DNA of 26,209 bases from M55B154 sp964345775 (GTDB lineage: Bacteria > Spirochaetota > UBA4802 > UB4802): positions 1 through 26,209 of the forward strand of contig CAYFSO010000035.1 in the NCBI GenBank assembly GCA_964345775.1, given 5' to 3'. Below the pieces are notes generated by a model. The model was not told where the DNA came from, searched no databases, and saw only the letters and a program-made list of their open reading frames with translations. Numbering within the stretch: the first letter of the stretch is position 1; each line of letters opens with the position of its first letter. Position numbers and translations under genes: made by a program. Shown one piece after another: positions 6,169 through 14,150 of this stretch.

Positions 6169-7386
6169 TCACTGCAGCATACCCTTTGGAATAACAACTA
6201 TACCCTCGGGAGATACAGTAAAACGCTGACGATCCTTTTCCAGGTCAAATCCTATTTCTTCATTTTCTGCTATAATATTATACTTATCAATGATTGCATT
6301 TTGAATGCGCGTATGCCTTCCAATCCTGCAACCGTGCAGGATAATTGATCTTTTTATTTCAGAATAGCTGTTTATCTTTACACCCGGTGAAATTACCGAA
6401 TCTTCAACCGTACTACCACTGATGATTGCACCGTTTGAAATGATAGAGCTGAGGGCAACGCCCCGCCTTCCCTCCTGGTTGAAGACCATTTTGGCCGGGG
6501 GCCATTGTTCCATGTAGGTCCTGATTGGCCATTCCCTGTCATACAGGTTAAGCTCCGGGGATATGGCAACCAGATCCTGGTGTGCCTCGAAGTATGAAGA
6601 GATTGTTCCTATATCCTTCCAGTACGGATGGGATTGCTCATTCTGCACGTAATCGTACGCGTACACATTTTCACTGCCATAGATATGCGGGATTATATCC
6701 TTACCAAAATCCCTGCTGCTGTCCCTTTTGTGATCCTCTGAAAGGTATTTCACCAGCTTGCTTGTAGTAAACACATATATCCCCATGGAAACATACGACG
6801 CGTCATCATTCCCGGGAACCGGTGCCGGATCGTCAGGTTTTTCCTGGAATCCTGTCACTTTCAGATCTTCTGCCGTCTGCAATACACCAAACCGTTTGGC
6901 CTCTTCCCTGGGGGTTTCAATGGCAGCAATGGTCATGTCGGCATCTTTTTCAACATGATACTGGATCAGCTTCTTGTAATCCATCTTGTAAATATGATCC
7001 CCTGATAAGACCAGGATGTAATCCGGTTTCTCATGTTCAATCATGTAAATATTCTGGAATATGGCATCTGCCGTACCAAGATACCAGTTCGAGTCAAACC
7101 GCTGCTGTGGAGGAACCACGTCAATGAAATGACCTGATTCACGCCGATACAGGTTCCATGCTGTCTTTATATGCCTGTCAAGCGAGAGTGATTTATACTG
7201 TGTCAATACTATTACCCGCCGAAGGTCAGAATTTAGACAATTACTGAGAGAAAAGTCAACTATCCTGTAGGTCCCGCCAAAGTGCACTGCCGGCTTTGAG
7301 CGGTCCTTGGTTAATGGATACAGGCGCTCCCCCTGTCCTCCAGCGAGTACGAAGACCAGTGTTTTTTTTAAAAAATCATCAGCCAT
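6169..7386 (-). CDS. glgC: Glucose-1-phosphate adenylyltransferase (ADP-glucose pyrophosphorylase)
   Basis: A 405-residue GlgC that makes ADP-glucose from ATP and glucose 1-phosphate, the committed step of bacterial glycogen synthesis. The nucleotidyltransferase domain shows VLAGGQGERLYPLTKDRSKP near residue 13, WYLGTADAIFQN near 102, VLSGDHIYKMDY near 125, the sugar-phosphate block YVSMGIYVF near 198 and YWKDIGTISSYFEAH near 255. Residues 290-405 form the left-handed beta-helix with hexapeptide-like ISGSTVEDSVISPGVKI. The ATG overlaps the response-regulator stop by one base (TAATG). No other glycogen gene is adjacent; co-transcription with a two-component system is unusual and suggests signal-dependent control of carbon storage. 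Confidence 0.95.
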   Translation of the reverse strand: MADDFLKKTLVFVLAGGQGERLYPLTKDRSKPAVHFGGTYRIVDFSLSNCLNSDLRRVIVLTQYKSLSLDRHIKTAWNLYRRESGHFIDVVPPQQRFDSNWYLGTADAIFQNIYMIEHEKPDYILVLSGDHIYKMDYKKLIQYHVEKDADMTIAAIETPREEAKRFGVLQTAEDLKVTGFQEKPDDPAPVPGNDDASYVSMGIYVFTTSKLVKYLSEDHKRDSSRDFGKDIIPHIYGSENVYAYDYVQNEQSHPYWKDIGTISSYFEAHQDLVAISPELNLYDREWPIRTYMEQWPPAKMVFNQEGRRGVALSSIISNGAIISGSTVEDSVISPGVKINSYSEIKRSIILHGCRIGRHTRIQNAIIDKYNIIAENEEIGFDLEKDRQRFTVSPEGIVVIPKGMLQ

Positions 7387-7748
7387 TACTGGTTGCGCGT
7401 TGTCAATAGTTCACTGATTTTTTCTTTTAGCTCATCAAGATTTGATGATTTTGTTATGTACGCATCAGCCGTCCATGTCATGAAGTTACTCTTATAATTT
7501 GAATACGCAGTATAGATTATAATAGGTATTTTTTTGTCACGTGAGAGTATTTTGCCAAGGGCTTCAATACCGTCCATTTCAGGCATACGTATATCCAAAA
7601 TAACAAGGTCGTATTTGTTACTCTTGACCATATCAACGGCCTCTTTTCCATTTGATGCCTGATCTACATCATATCCATCTTCCTGTAACTCCACCGCATA
7701 CAGTTCTCGCTGATGCTGCTCATCTTCTACAACAAGGATCTTACTCAT
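7386..7748 (-). CDS. Single-domain response regulator (CheY-like receiver)
   Basis: A 120-residue receiver with no output domain. It starts SKILVVEDE with the acidic pair near residues 8-9; the phospho-acceptor is Asp52 in LVILDIRMPEMDG, the switch threonine is Thr80 in IIIYTAY, and Lys100 is in AYITKSS. Such proteins signal by protein contact or act as phosphorelay intermediates. I chose ATG at 7748 because GGAGG lies 5 bases upstream; an in-frame start at 7772 would overlap that site. The sensor kinase gene ends 80 bases upstream and glgC begins on its stop codon, so the kinase is the obvious phosphodonor. Confidence 0.93.
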   Translation of the reverse strand: MSKILVVEDEQHQRELYAVELQEDGYDVDQASNGKEAVDMVKSNKYDLVILDIRMPEMDGIEALGKILSRDKKIPIIIYTAYSNYKSNFMTWTADAYITKSSNLDELKEKISELLTTRNQ

Positions 7749-7828
7749 TCCCACCTCCGTAATACATCTCAAAGTTATTTTACAACATGTACCGCTTTAA
7801 TTTCAAATATATTTTCTGCAATTATGAC

Positions 7829-9877
7829 TTAAACGGGCAGCGGTAATCGTATATGCACTTCTGCACCGTTATCCCCGTTATGCACACTGATCTCACCGCC
7901 GTGATCAGTAATGATCTTTTTCACGATGGCAAGACCCAGGCCTACACCGGTCACCTTTGTACTGTAAAAGGGCTCAAACACCTTTTCCAGTTCCTCTTCT
8001 TCAAATCCTGACCCCGTATCCCGTATAAGTACGTGCACTTTTTTATTCTCCATAAAGGTCTCAACAGTTACTTTCCCATGGGAGGAAGAGGCATCAATGG
8101 AATTCTGTAAAAGGTTCAACATTACCTGTTTCATCTGGTTAAAATCGGATTTCACCAGCGGGATATCATCCCCAAGACCCAATTCAATTTCAACGCGCCG
8201 TTCCTGGAACAGGTTCCTCAACAGGTTAACAGTATCCCGTATGACGTCATTGATATTGTTAAATTTCAAGATGAAGGGGGAAGGACGGGTGAAGTCCATC
8301 ACGTTTGACAGTATTTTTTCAAGCCGATCGGCCTCGTTTATGATCACGTGTGCAGCCTTATGTATCTGCACACCCCTTGGCATTTCCGAATCAGCCTGCT
8401 GCAATATTCTCCTGGCATACCCCCCCATTGTCACCAGGGGGTTTCGTATTTCATGTGCGATATGGGATGCTATCCGGCCTACTGCTGCCAGTTTCTCGGA
8501 TTCGACTATGGCGTCCTGTCTTAACTGGATCTTGTCCATTTCATCCTGTACCATCTCCAGGTTATCATAGCTCTCAATTGATAATGCGGCCTGGTATGCA
8601 AAAATAGACAACAGGTCCACGCTGTCACTGCCAATGGGGATCTGGTTGAACTTGTTGTCTGCCACGATAATTCCAATGGCCCTGTTGCCTGCCACCAGCG
8701 GAACGATCACGAACTCGTTTACATCCATGAAAGCCCTGATGTCACTGTCTACCCTGCTATCTCCGGACGCGTCATATATATGTACGCTGCTTGCTGTTTT
8801 CAGGGCTCTCACAAACAGGTTTTCATCTTCCAGGTCAAAGTTTGTTGATTGCACCCTGCCAAGCAGATTTTTCCCTTTCCCCTCTGAAGAATCTTCCACT
8901 ATTCCGGTTCCATCTTCACCGTTGCCGGTAGATACGGAATTCCAGATCTGTATGGCCTCCTCGATGGTGTCCGGACCCACGGCCATTCTTCCAGATAATA
9001 GATGCTGCTTCTCGTCCTTCAGAAAAAGCATGGCCCTGTTGAATCCCAGCCCTGTACCCGATGTCACGCCCGTTAAAATGGTATGCAGCACATGGTCCAG
9101 CCGGTTATCATGCTGTATTGATTCCGAGATCTGGCTTATAAGGGATATCTGGTAATCCTTTCTGCACTTGTTGGTGATATCGTCCATCACAAGAACGATC
9201 TGGTTCTCACCTTTGACACTTATGTATGACACTTTCATGTCCGCTATGATGGAGATCCTGTCATTCGAAAGCAGGTGAGTTTTTTCAAGAACCGTAAACC
9301 CCCCTGACCTCTTAACCTGTTCAATTGACTCCTTGATCCTGCCGGTAACAAAATAGAAAATATCATCTATCTTTTTACCCTGTATATATTCAGGACTCAT
9401 TTTGAATTTCTTACAGAATATTTCATTGCTAAATATTATCTCTTCCCTCTCGTTCAATACCAGGAAATATGAATTCAGCGACAGTACAATACTGTCATAC
9501 AGCTCTCTCAGCTTTTCAATTTCACCCTGCTGGCTGGAAATTATATCATCAAAATGTTTGCCCACGATGACAAGGTCCCTGTGAACACCGGCAAGCGCAT
9601 CATCCCCTCGAAGCTGGTCAGTCTTAAATTTATATGTCCCCTTTTTAAATGCGTTGATGAGGTACCGTATATCTCCTATCCTGGATGTATAAAGCTGGCG
9701 TACGACGGTATTGACCAGGATCACCCTGAGCACCATAAGTACGATAAGCATTGCTATGACAACATACAAAGCATGGTCATATTCTTCTACTAATGCATAA
9801 AAGGCTGTCACGCCAAGCAGCAATAACAGGATGTCAGGTATGTACATCAGCATCTGTATTTTTTTATTGCGTTTCAT
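7829..9877 (-). CDS. Membrane sensor histidine kinase (2TM-PAS-GAF-HisKA-HATPase)
   Basis: A 682-residue kinase. Two hydrophobic helices (about residues 11-30 and 36-58) separated by a very short loop suggest a membrane anchor without a real periplasmic sensor. A PAS-like domain (about 125-240) is followed by a GAF domain (about 245-440), and then a coiled segment leads to HisKA with SHIAHEIRNPLV, where His475 is the phosphorylation site. The HATPase shows N box LNLLQNSIDA, DTGSGF and GVGLGLAIVKK. Sensing is probably intracellular. I prefer ATG at 9877; a TTG at 9895 overlaps the upstream stop and has GAGG too close. The gap to the upstream 224-residue gene is 14 bases. Confidence 0.93.
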   Translation of the reverse strand: MKRNKKIQMLMYIPDILLLLLGVTAFYALVEEYDHALYVVIAMLIVLMVLRVILVNTVVRQLYTSRIGDIRYLINAFKKGTYKFKTDQLRGDDALAGVHRDLVIVGKHFDDIISSQQGEIEKLRELYDSIVLSLNSYFLVLNEREEIIFSNEIFCKKFKMSPEYIQGKKIDDIFYFVTGRIKESIEQVKRSGGFTVLEKTHLLSNDRISIIADMKVSYISVKGENQIVLVMDDITNKCRKDYQISLISQISESIQHDNRLDHVLHTILTGVTSGTGLGFNRAMLFLKDEKQHLLSGRMAVGPDTIEEAIQIWNSVSTGNGEDGTGIVEDSSEGKGKNLLGRVQSTNFDLEDENLFVRALKTASSVHIYDASGDSRVDSDIRAFMDVNEFVIVPLVAGNRAIGIIVADNKFNQIPIGSDSVDLLSIFAYQAALSIESYDNLEMVQDEMDKIQLRQDAIVESEKLAAVGRIASHIAHEIRNPLVTMGGYARRILQQADSEMPRGVQIHKAAHVIINEADRLEKILSNVMDFTRPSPFILKFNNINDVIRDTVNLLRNLFQERRVEIELGLGDDIPLVKSDFNQMKQVMLNLLQNSIDASSSHGKVTVETFMENKKVHVLIRDTGSGFEEEELEKVFEPFYSTKVTGVGLGLAIVKKIITDHGGEISVHNGDNGAEVHIRLPLPV

Positions 9878-9891
9878 CTTCGATTCCCGGG

Positions 9892-10566
9892 TCAAACCTC
9901 TTCCATGAAATATGGCTTGGTATATTCATTAATGACTTTTACCACAAATTTATGCCACGCCTTATCGTCAGCAGGATTCAGCATATATTGCGGAACACCC
10001 TTTATGAACGATCTTGGCTTTAATTCAGCATGAAGAACATCAAGGTAACGGATATAAGGATCATAGGCTTTCAAATCATTGTACATCTTTACTTCCTGTC
10101 CCACGTTCTTTACGGGTATATAGCCAATTACAACAAGTTTTGGAGACAGTCCCTTCTTGAAGAGGGCAAACAATTCGTTGAAACTTGATACCACGTCAAT
10201 GAATGGCCTGTAAATACCGTTACCGATATTCATTATCTGGTTCATAAGGGACTTTGAGAACTCACTGCCGTATTCAGCATTAAACTCTGTCACAATGGCT
10301 ATTCCCTCGTCAGAACTGAATATTTTGTACTCTGTATCCCTGCTGAACGAACGCTGTAACTGCTTCACCACGGAAATATCAATATCTTTCGCCTTCTCGA
10401 CTATAAGATTGCCGTTGGCATCGTTCACGTTCTCTCTTGATACAAGGAACCTTCTCCTGTTTGAATGGCGATTCATCAGCCTGAATGCGCGAACCATGTC
10501 ATCCAGTTTTTCAGCGTCAGCTACGCCAACCTGTAATATATTATCAGACTTGTTGTTCTCTTCCAT
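9892..10566 (-). CDS. Unknown soluble protein leading the kinase-regulator-glgC operon
   Basis: I do not recognise this 224-residue protein. It has no signal peptide, membrane helix or cysteine. Residues 15-50 are basic (FRLMNRHSNRRRFLV), the middle is amphipathic helix and sheet (FSSDEGIAIVTEFNAEYGSE), and the end is rich in aromatics (KPRSFIKGVPQYML, TKPYFMEE). AGGT lies 6 bases before the ATG. As first gene of a tight operon with a sensor kinase, receiver and glgC, it may be an input or accessory component of that signalling pathway, but this is inferred only from position. Confidence 0.8.
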   Translation of the reverse strand: MEENNKSDNILQVGVADAEKLDDMVRAFRLMNRHSNRRRFLVSRENVNDANGNLIVEKAKDIDISVVKQLQRSFSRDTEYKIFSSDEGIAIVTEFNAEYGSEFSKSLMNQIMNIGNGIYRPFIDVVSSFNELFALFKKGLSPKLVVIGYIPVKNVGQEVKMYNDLKAYDPYIRYLDVLHAELKPRSFIKGVPQYMLNPADDKAWHKFVVKVINEYTKPYFMEEV

Positions 10567-10589
10567 TTTTTACCTGTACCATATGTTAA

Positions 10590-10617
10590 AATATACATGT
10601 TCACGGCTATTCTTCAA
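10590..10617 (-). promoter_or_regulatory. Promoter of the kinase-regulator-glgC operon
   Basis: On the minus strand TTGAAG (10612-10617) and TATATT (10590-10595) are 16 bases apart, with a predicted start near 10583 and a short leader of about 17 bases containing the AGGT ribosome binding site. Confidence 0.5.
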
Positions 10618-10627
10618 TAATAAAACT

Positions 10628-10688
10628 ATATATACTGTAATTGTATTGACTTCCAGTATTCATCATGCGATATCATCACAGTATATAT
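10628..10688. repeat. Perfect 11-bp inverted repeat in a divergent promoter region
   Basis: ATATATACTGT (10628-10638) and ACAGTATATAT (10678-10688) are exact reverse complements separated by 39 bases. They lie between the divergently transcribed kinase operon and rdgB, one arm just upstream of each promoter's territory. This could be a split operator bound by one dimer or by two cooperating dimers. Confidence 0.6.
10646..10676 (+). promoter_or_regulatory. Weak candidate promoter for rdgB
   Basis: TTGACT (10646-10651) and TATCAT (10671-10676) match consensus 5 of 6 each but are 19 bases apart, longer than optimal. The start would fall near 10683. The candidate lies between the arms of the inverted repeat, so a protein bound to those arms could control it. 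Confidence 0.35.
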
Positions 10689-10711
10689 CAACTACTAAAT
10701 CATATACACCC

Positions 10712-11317
10712 ATGAAACTTGTTATCGCAACCAAAAATCAACATAAAGTCAGGGAGATCCTCCAGGTTCTTTCTCCTGCGGGAGTAGACAGCATACTTAC
10801 ACTGAATGACTATCCTGATATACCAGATATTCCCGAAACAGGATCATCGTTCGAGGAAAATGCTGCGATAAAAGCTGGGACGGTGAGCCAGTATACCGGG
10901 CTGCCTTCCCTTGCCGATGACTCGGGCCTTGTGGTAGATGCCCTTGATGGGGAACCCGGCATATACTCTGCCCGTTACGGTGGCGAAGGGTTGAATGATA
11001 CTGAAAGGTTCATGCTGCTCCTTGAAAAAATGAAGGAAGTTCCCCGGCCGGAACGGGCAGCACGTTTCGTATGCGCCATGGTACTCTCATTCCCGGATGG
11101 AGAGTCTTATACCCGTACCGGCATATGCGAAGGAAGAATTGCCATTGCACCTGGGGGAGAACACGGTTTCGGGTATGACCCGGTGTTCTATCTCGATAAA
11201 TACAATAAGACCATGGCACAATTGCCACCTGCAGAAAAGAACAGGATCAGCCACAGGGCACACGCATTGAAGGGAATTGCAACTGTCCTCGAATCCCTTT
11301 TTGAATCCAGAGATTAA
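10712..11317 (+). CDS. rdgB: XTP/dITP diphosphatase (RdgB/HAM1 family)
   Basis: A 201-residue nucleotide-pool sanitising enzyme that hydrolyses dITP, XTP and similar deaminated purine nucleotides to monophosphates. Family motifs are in order: IATKNQHKVREI at the N terminus, SSFEENAAIKA near 47-57, LADDSGLVVDAL near 68, YSARYGG near 86, HGFGYDPVFYL near 150 and ISHRAHALKG near 178. The open frame extends far upstream, but homologues begin at MKLVIATKN, which fixes the start at 10712. No Shine-Dalgarno sequence is visible before it (CATATACACCC), so initiation may be weak. It heads a four-gene plus-strand run ending in nth. Confidence 0.96.
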   Translation: MKLVIATKNQHKVREILQVLSPAGVDSILTLNDYPDIPDIPETGSSFEENAAIKAGTVSQYTGLPSLADDSGLVVDALDGEPGIYSARYGGEGLNDTERFMLLLEKMKEVPRPERAARFVCAMVLSFPDGESYTRTGICEGRIAIAPGGEHGFGYDPVFYLDKYNKTMAQLPPAEKNRISHRAHALKGIATVLESLFESRD

Positions 11318-11330
11318 AAGGACGGCATAC

Positions 11331-11858
11331 ATGAAAGTGAACCACGTTATCTTCCTTCTCCTGGTGATTTTCATTTCCTGCTCCAGTTCATATAAGACAG
11401 CCGGGGGGAACCATGAAAATCTACGACGATACCGTGATGCCGGTATCAACGAGATCATTATCAGCGGCTGGCACCACGTATACCGTAATAATTATGAATG
11501 GGGTGGACTGGATTTCAAGCGCCTTATTCAGAAAAAGTATATTGATCACGATATACTGTTCGGTGCCGGTATCGCCTGCTATCGCCAGGGGTTTTATGAT
11601 GAAGCTGAAAAGTTCTTTTCCAGTACCCTTGAAAAGAACCCGGATCACTTTGAAGCCAGGTATTTCCGTGCCAGGACATACCTTAACACTGGCAGGGAAT
11701 CCCTGGCGAAAAGGGATTTTCAGAAAATCCTGGATGCTGCGTATGTAACACCACTGGTATGCGGACTGTATTTTACCAGCAATGATATTGCTTCTGAACG
11801 TGTATTAGAAAAGAGAAAAGACGAAGCCCGAAGATACATGGAGGATAGTCTCCCATGA
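11331..11858 (+). CDS. TPR-containing lipoprotein, 175 residues
   Basis: A short signal peptide (MKVNHVIFLLLVIFISC) ends in a lipobox with Cys17. After a polar stretch, residues about 75-140 resemble two tetratricopeptide-like helical pairs: LFGAGIACYRQGFYDEAEKF and ARYFRARTYLNTGRESLAKRD. TPR lipoproteins usually scaffold envelope assemblies. ATG at 11331 follows AAAGGA by about 8 bases; the longer in-frame start at 11277 lies inside rdgB and would mask the signal peptide. Its stop overlaps the next gene's start (ATGA). Specific function unknown. Confidence 0.8.
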   Translation: MKVNHVIFLLLVIFISCSSSYKTAGGNHENLRRYRDAGINEIIISGWHHVYRNNYEWGGLDFKRLIQKKYIDHDILFGAGIACYRQGFYDEAEKFFSSTLEKNPDHFEARYFRARTYLNTGRESLAKRDFQKILDAAYVTPLVCGLYFTSNDIASERVLEKRKDEARRYMEDSLP

Positions 11859-12214
11859 AATTCTTAACCGATGATGTGACAACCATTTTAAAATGGGTAA
11901 TAACCATACTCATTACCGGTTTCATTGCCCAGTTTGGCAAAAAATTTGCAAATTACATAATTGAGAAAACCAGCGAAAGAAAACTGAAACGCCAGCAGGG
12001 CACAGTCAACAGTAATCAGATCACCGAAGGCGGGGAGAACAGCAGCGCGCCGGCCAGCCCGGCCATGGAAGAAAAGAGTGTGCAGCAACCATCAACTGAA
12101 GATGAGAAAGAACGCTTAAAAGCTGAGAAAAAGATCCAGAAAGAACGGACGAAACAGATAAAGAAAATGGCCAAGGCGGAGGAGAAGGCTGAGAAAAAGC
12201 AGGACGAAGAATGA
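11855..12214 (+). CDS. Small membrane-anchored charged protein, 119 residues
   Basis: An N-terminal hydrophobic segment (about residues 10-27, TILKWVITILITGFIAQF) is followed by a basic patch (TSERKLKRQQ), then a Ser/Pro/Ala linker and a 40-residue Lys/Glu-rich tail (RLKAEKKIQKERTKQIKKMA) likely to be a coiled coil. The basic patch after the helix suggests a cytoplasmic tail. The start overlaps the preceding lipoprotein stop by 4 bases, and its stop overlaps the nth start by 4 bases; GGAGG lies upstream inside the lipoprotein gene. I do not recognise a family; low-complexity tails make homology hard to judge. Confidence 0.75.
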   Translation: MKFLTDDVTTILKWVITILITGFIAQFGKKFANYIIEKTSERKLKRQQGTVNSNQITEGGENSSAPASPAMEEKSVQQPSTEDEKERLKAEKKIQKERTKQIKKMAKAEEKAEKKQDEE

Positions 12215-12843
12215 CATCGGAAACATCTTTAAAGATCATACGCGCCCTTCGGGAGGAATACGGCAGTGTTGAACCCGGCCTCGTGTATAAAGATCTCTAT
12301 CAGCTTGTCATTTCCGTTGTGTTATCCGCACAGACCACCGACAAACAGGTAAACACGGTTACCCCGCTGCTCTTTAAAAAATTCCCGCGCTTCAGGGATC
12401 TTGCCGGCGCACGTATTTCTGAAATCGAATCAATAATAAGATCAACGGGTTTCTACCATAACAAGGCCAAAAACATTGTATCATTATCCGGGATGCTGCT
12501 TTCAAAATATGATGGACGTGTTCCCCGTTCAATTGAAGACCTTACGTCACTACCCGGGATCGGAAGGAAATCGGCGCAGGTGATAAGGGCTTTCGGTTTT
12601 GGTATACCAGCCATACCCGTGGATACACATGTAATGAGGGTTAGCATAAGACTCGGATATACCGAATCATCCAATCCACGTGAAGTAGAAAGATCTCTCG
12701 CGTCACTTATCCCCGAAGAAAACTGGATAGAAAGCCATGTTCTTTTTATAACTCACGGCAGGAACATTTGCCTTGCCAGGAAACCTGCATGTATCAGTTG
12801 TCCTGTTTCCCGGTACTGCGATTTTGCATGTAATAATCCCTGA
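12211..12843 (+). CDS. nth: Endonuclease III, DNA N-glycosylase/AP lyase
   Basis: A 210-residue base-excision repair enzyme that removes oxidised pyrimidines and cleaves the abasic strand. The helix-hairpin-helix motif LPGIGRKSAQVI contains catalytic Lys120, and Asp138 lies in the VDTHVMR segment. The 4Fe-4S cluster ligands are Cys187, Cys194, Cys197 and Cys203 with the standard C-x6-C-x2-C-x5-C spacing. The helix before them carries SAQTTDKQVN near residue 39. The start overlaps the upstream gene by 4 bases. The last 16 codons, including the last two cluster cysteines, overlap in antisense with the end of the convergent membrane-protein gene. Confidence 0.96.
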   Translation: MTSETSLKIIRALREEYGSVEPGLVYKDLYQLVISVVLSAQTTDKQVNTVTPLLFKKFPRFRDLAGARISEIESIIRSTGFYHNKAKNIVSLSGMLLSKYDGRVPRSIEDLTSLPGIGRKSAQVIRAFGFGIPAIPVDTHVMRVSIRLGYTESSNPREVERSLASLIPEENWIESHVLFITHGRNICLARKPACISCPVSRYCDFACNNP

Positions 12844-14140
12844 AAAACAGGATGGTATCAGGGGCATTTACCTGGTAATTGAATTGGGCAGCAGGGTCCT
12901 CTCCCGTTATGGCAACCAGTGCCCCGTATGCAGCATTTTCGTATATACTCTGCACATGCGTCAGGTAAGAGACAAGAAATGGTATGTATTCAAGCTTTTT
13001 ATGACGTGAAATAACACCAAGACCCCATAGGGTAAAATGTTCATTCCCCGAACGTATCCTGCACATCAGGTCTTTTTCATAGCCGTCACAATATCTTGCG
13101 GTAAGCCGTATATAATTTGTCGCACCTTCCAGTTTTTCATCCGGGGATAATGACTTTTCCATGGCGTACCGTACCAGCTCTTCATAGCTGAGTATTACCT
13201 GTTCATGAAGCAGGTATTTTGAAACAAGGTCAGCCATCTGTACATTTTCAGCAAAGAGAAGTGATTTCCATTCTGATGCAGTACAGGTAAATTCCGCGTC
13301 GGAGTACTCGGAATATTCTATCAGCGTGGAAAATTCCCTGTAAGAGGGTTTTTCAAGTATTATCTCCTGCAGGTAGGGCATTGGATAGGCCATGCCATAT
13401 CTCATCAGGGTGAATCCTGCCTGCGTTTTGGCCTCACCCCCCCGTTCGGAATGAACGTACACAAGGTGGAAAGACCAGGCAACCGCAAATATCACCAGCA
13501 TGCTGAAGACTGCCGATAGCGCCCCTTTTGCCGTCATCCCGATATCCCTGCCAAAGAACTCCTGTAACAGCAGGTACGCCAGCAGGATAGCCTTGGCGCC
13601 CTTCATGACCAGTATTCCCGTCCCCCCCTGAATGGACTCGTAAACAACCTGGTCGAGGAAAAAAAATGAAACGGACAGGATTACGAATAATGGTACAGTA
13701 TAACCGGGATTTTTTTTCAACTTCATCACAACCAGGAGAAGGAGGGAATAAAAAACAATATTGACATACTCGCCGTCCAGTATGGCGGCAACAGAATTGA
13801 AAAACCAGTTTTCAGAACCGGTATACTCGGTACACGTATATAACACCGATATCAAAAAAATGATGAGGAACGGGACCACGCGGGAATGGAGAAACAACCT
13901 CAATAAACCAGACTTCCCGAAATTTTGCAGGTACGCTTCCTTTCTCTCTTCAAGGTCTATGGATGCGTAGTTAAATACGATAAAAAAAGAAAGCATGAAT
14001 ATATATGCCCTGGTAACCAGGGATATCCCGTACCAGTCATAATGCATGTTGAAGTACGCGGTAAAAACCAGAAGCAGGCCCAGCAATACCAGGAATGGGA
14101 TCAATCGGCGTACGAGGTCTTTTAAGATTGACAGGGGCAT
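12794..14140 (-). CDS. Polytopic membrane protein with a C-terminal helical-repeat-like tail
   Basis: A 448-residue protein with six or seven hydrophobic helices in the first 235 residues (for example IPFLVLLGLLLVFTAYF, FLIIFLISVLYTC, IVFYSLLLLVVM, LSAVFSMLVIFAVAW). Residues 250-448 are soluble; the segment LWGLGVISRHKKLEYIPFLV followed by ENAAYGALVAITGE resembles HEAT/PBS-type helical repeats. No known family is recognised. ATG at 14140 has AAGG 8 bases upstream and lies 10 bases after the preceding gene, so the two are co-transcribed. Its last 50 bases overlap nth in antisense. Confidence 0.82.
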   Translation of the reverse strand: MPLSILKDLVRRLIPFLVLLGLLLVFTAYFNMHYDWYGISLVTRAYIFMLSFFIVFNYASIDLEERKEAYLQNFGKSGLLRLFLHSRVVPFLIIFLISVLYTCTEYTGSENWFFNSVAAILDGEYVNIVFYSLLLLVVMKLKKNPGYTVPLFVILSVSFFFLDQVVYESIQGGTGILVMKGAKAILLAYLLLQEFFGRDIGMTAKGALSAVFSMLVIFAVAWSFHLVYVHSERGGEAKTQAGFTLMRYGMAYPMPYLQEIILEKPSYREFSTLIEYSEYSDAEFTCTASEWKSLLFAENVQMADLVSKYLLHEQVILSYEELVRYAMEKSLSPDEKLEGATNYIRLTARYCDGYEKDLMCRIRSGNEHFTLWGLGVISRHKKLEYIPFLVSYLTHVQSIYENAAYGALVAITGEDPAAQFNYQVNAPDTILFFRDYYMQNRSTGKQDN

Positions 14141-14150
14141 GACAGAACCT

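Noticed and set aside
7748..7772. Longer in-frame start for the response regulator
   Set aside because: The GGAGG ribosome binding site lies within the extension and positions initiation at 7748.
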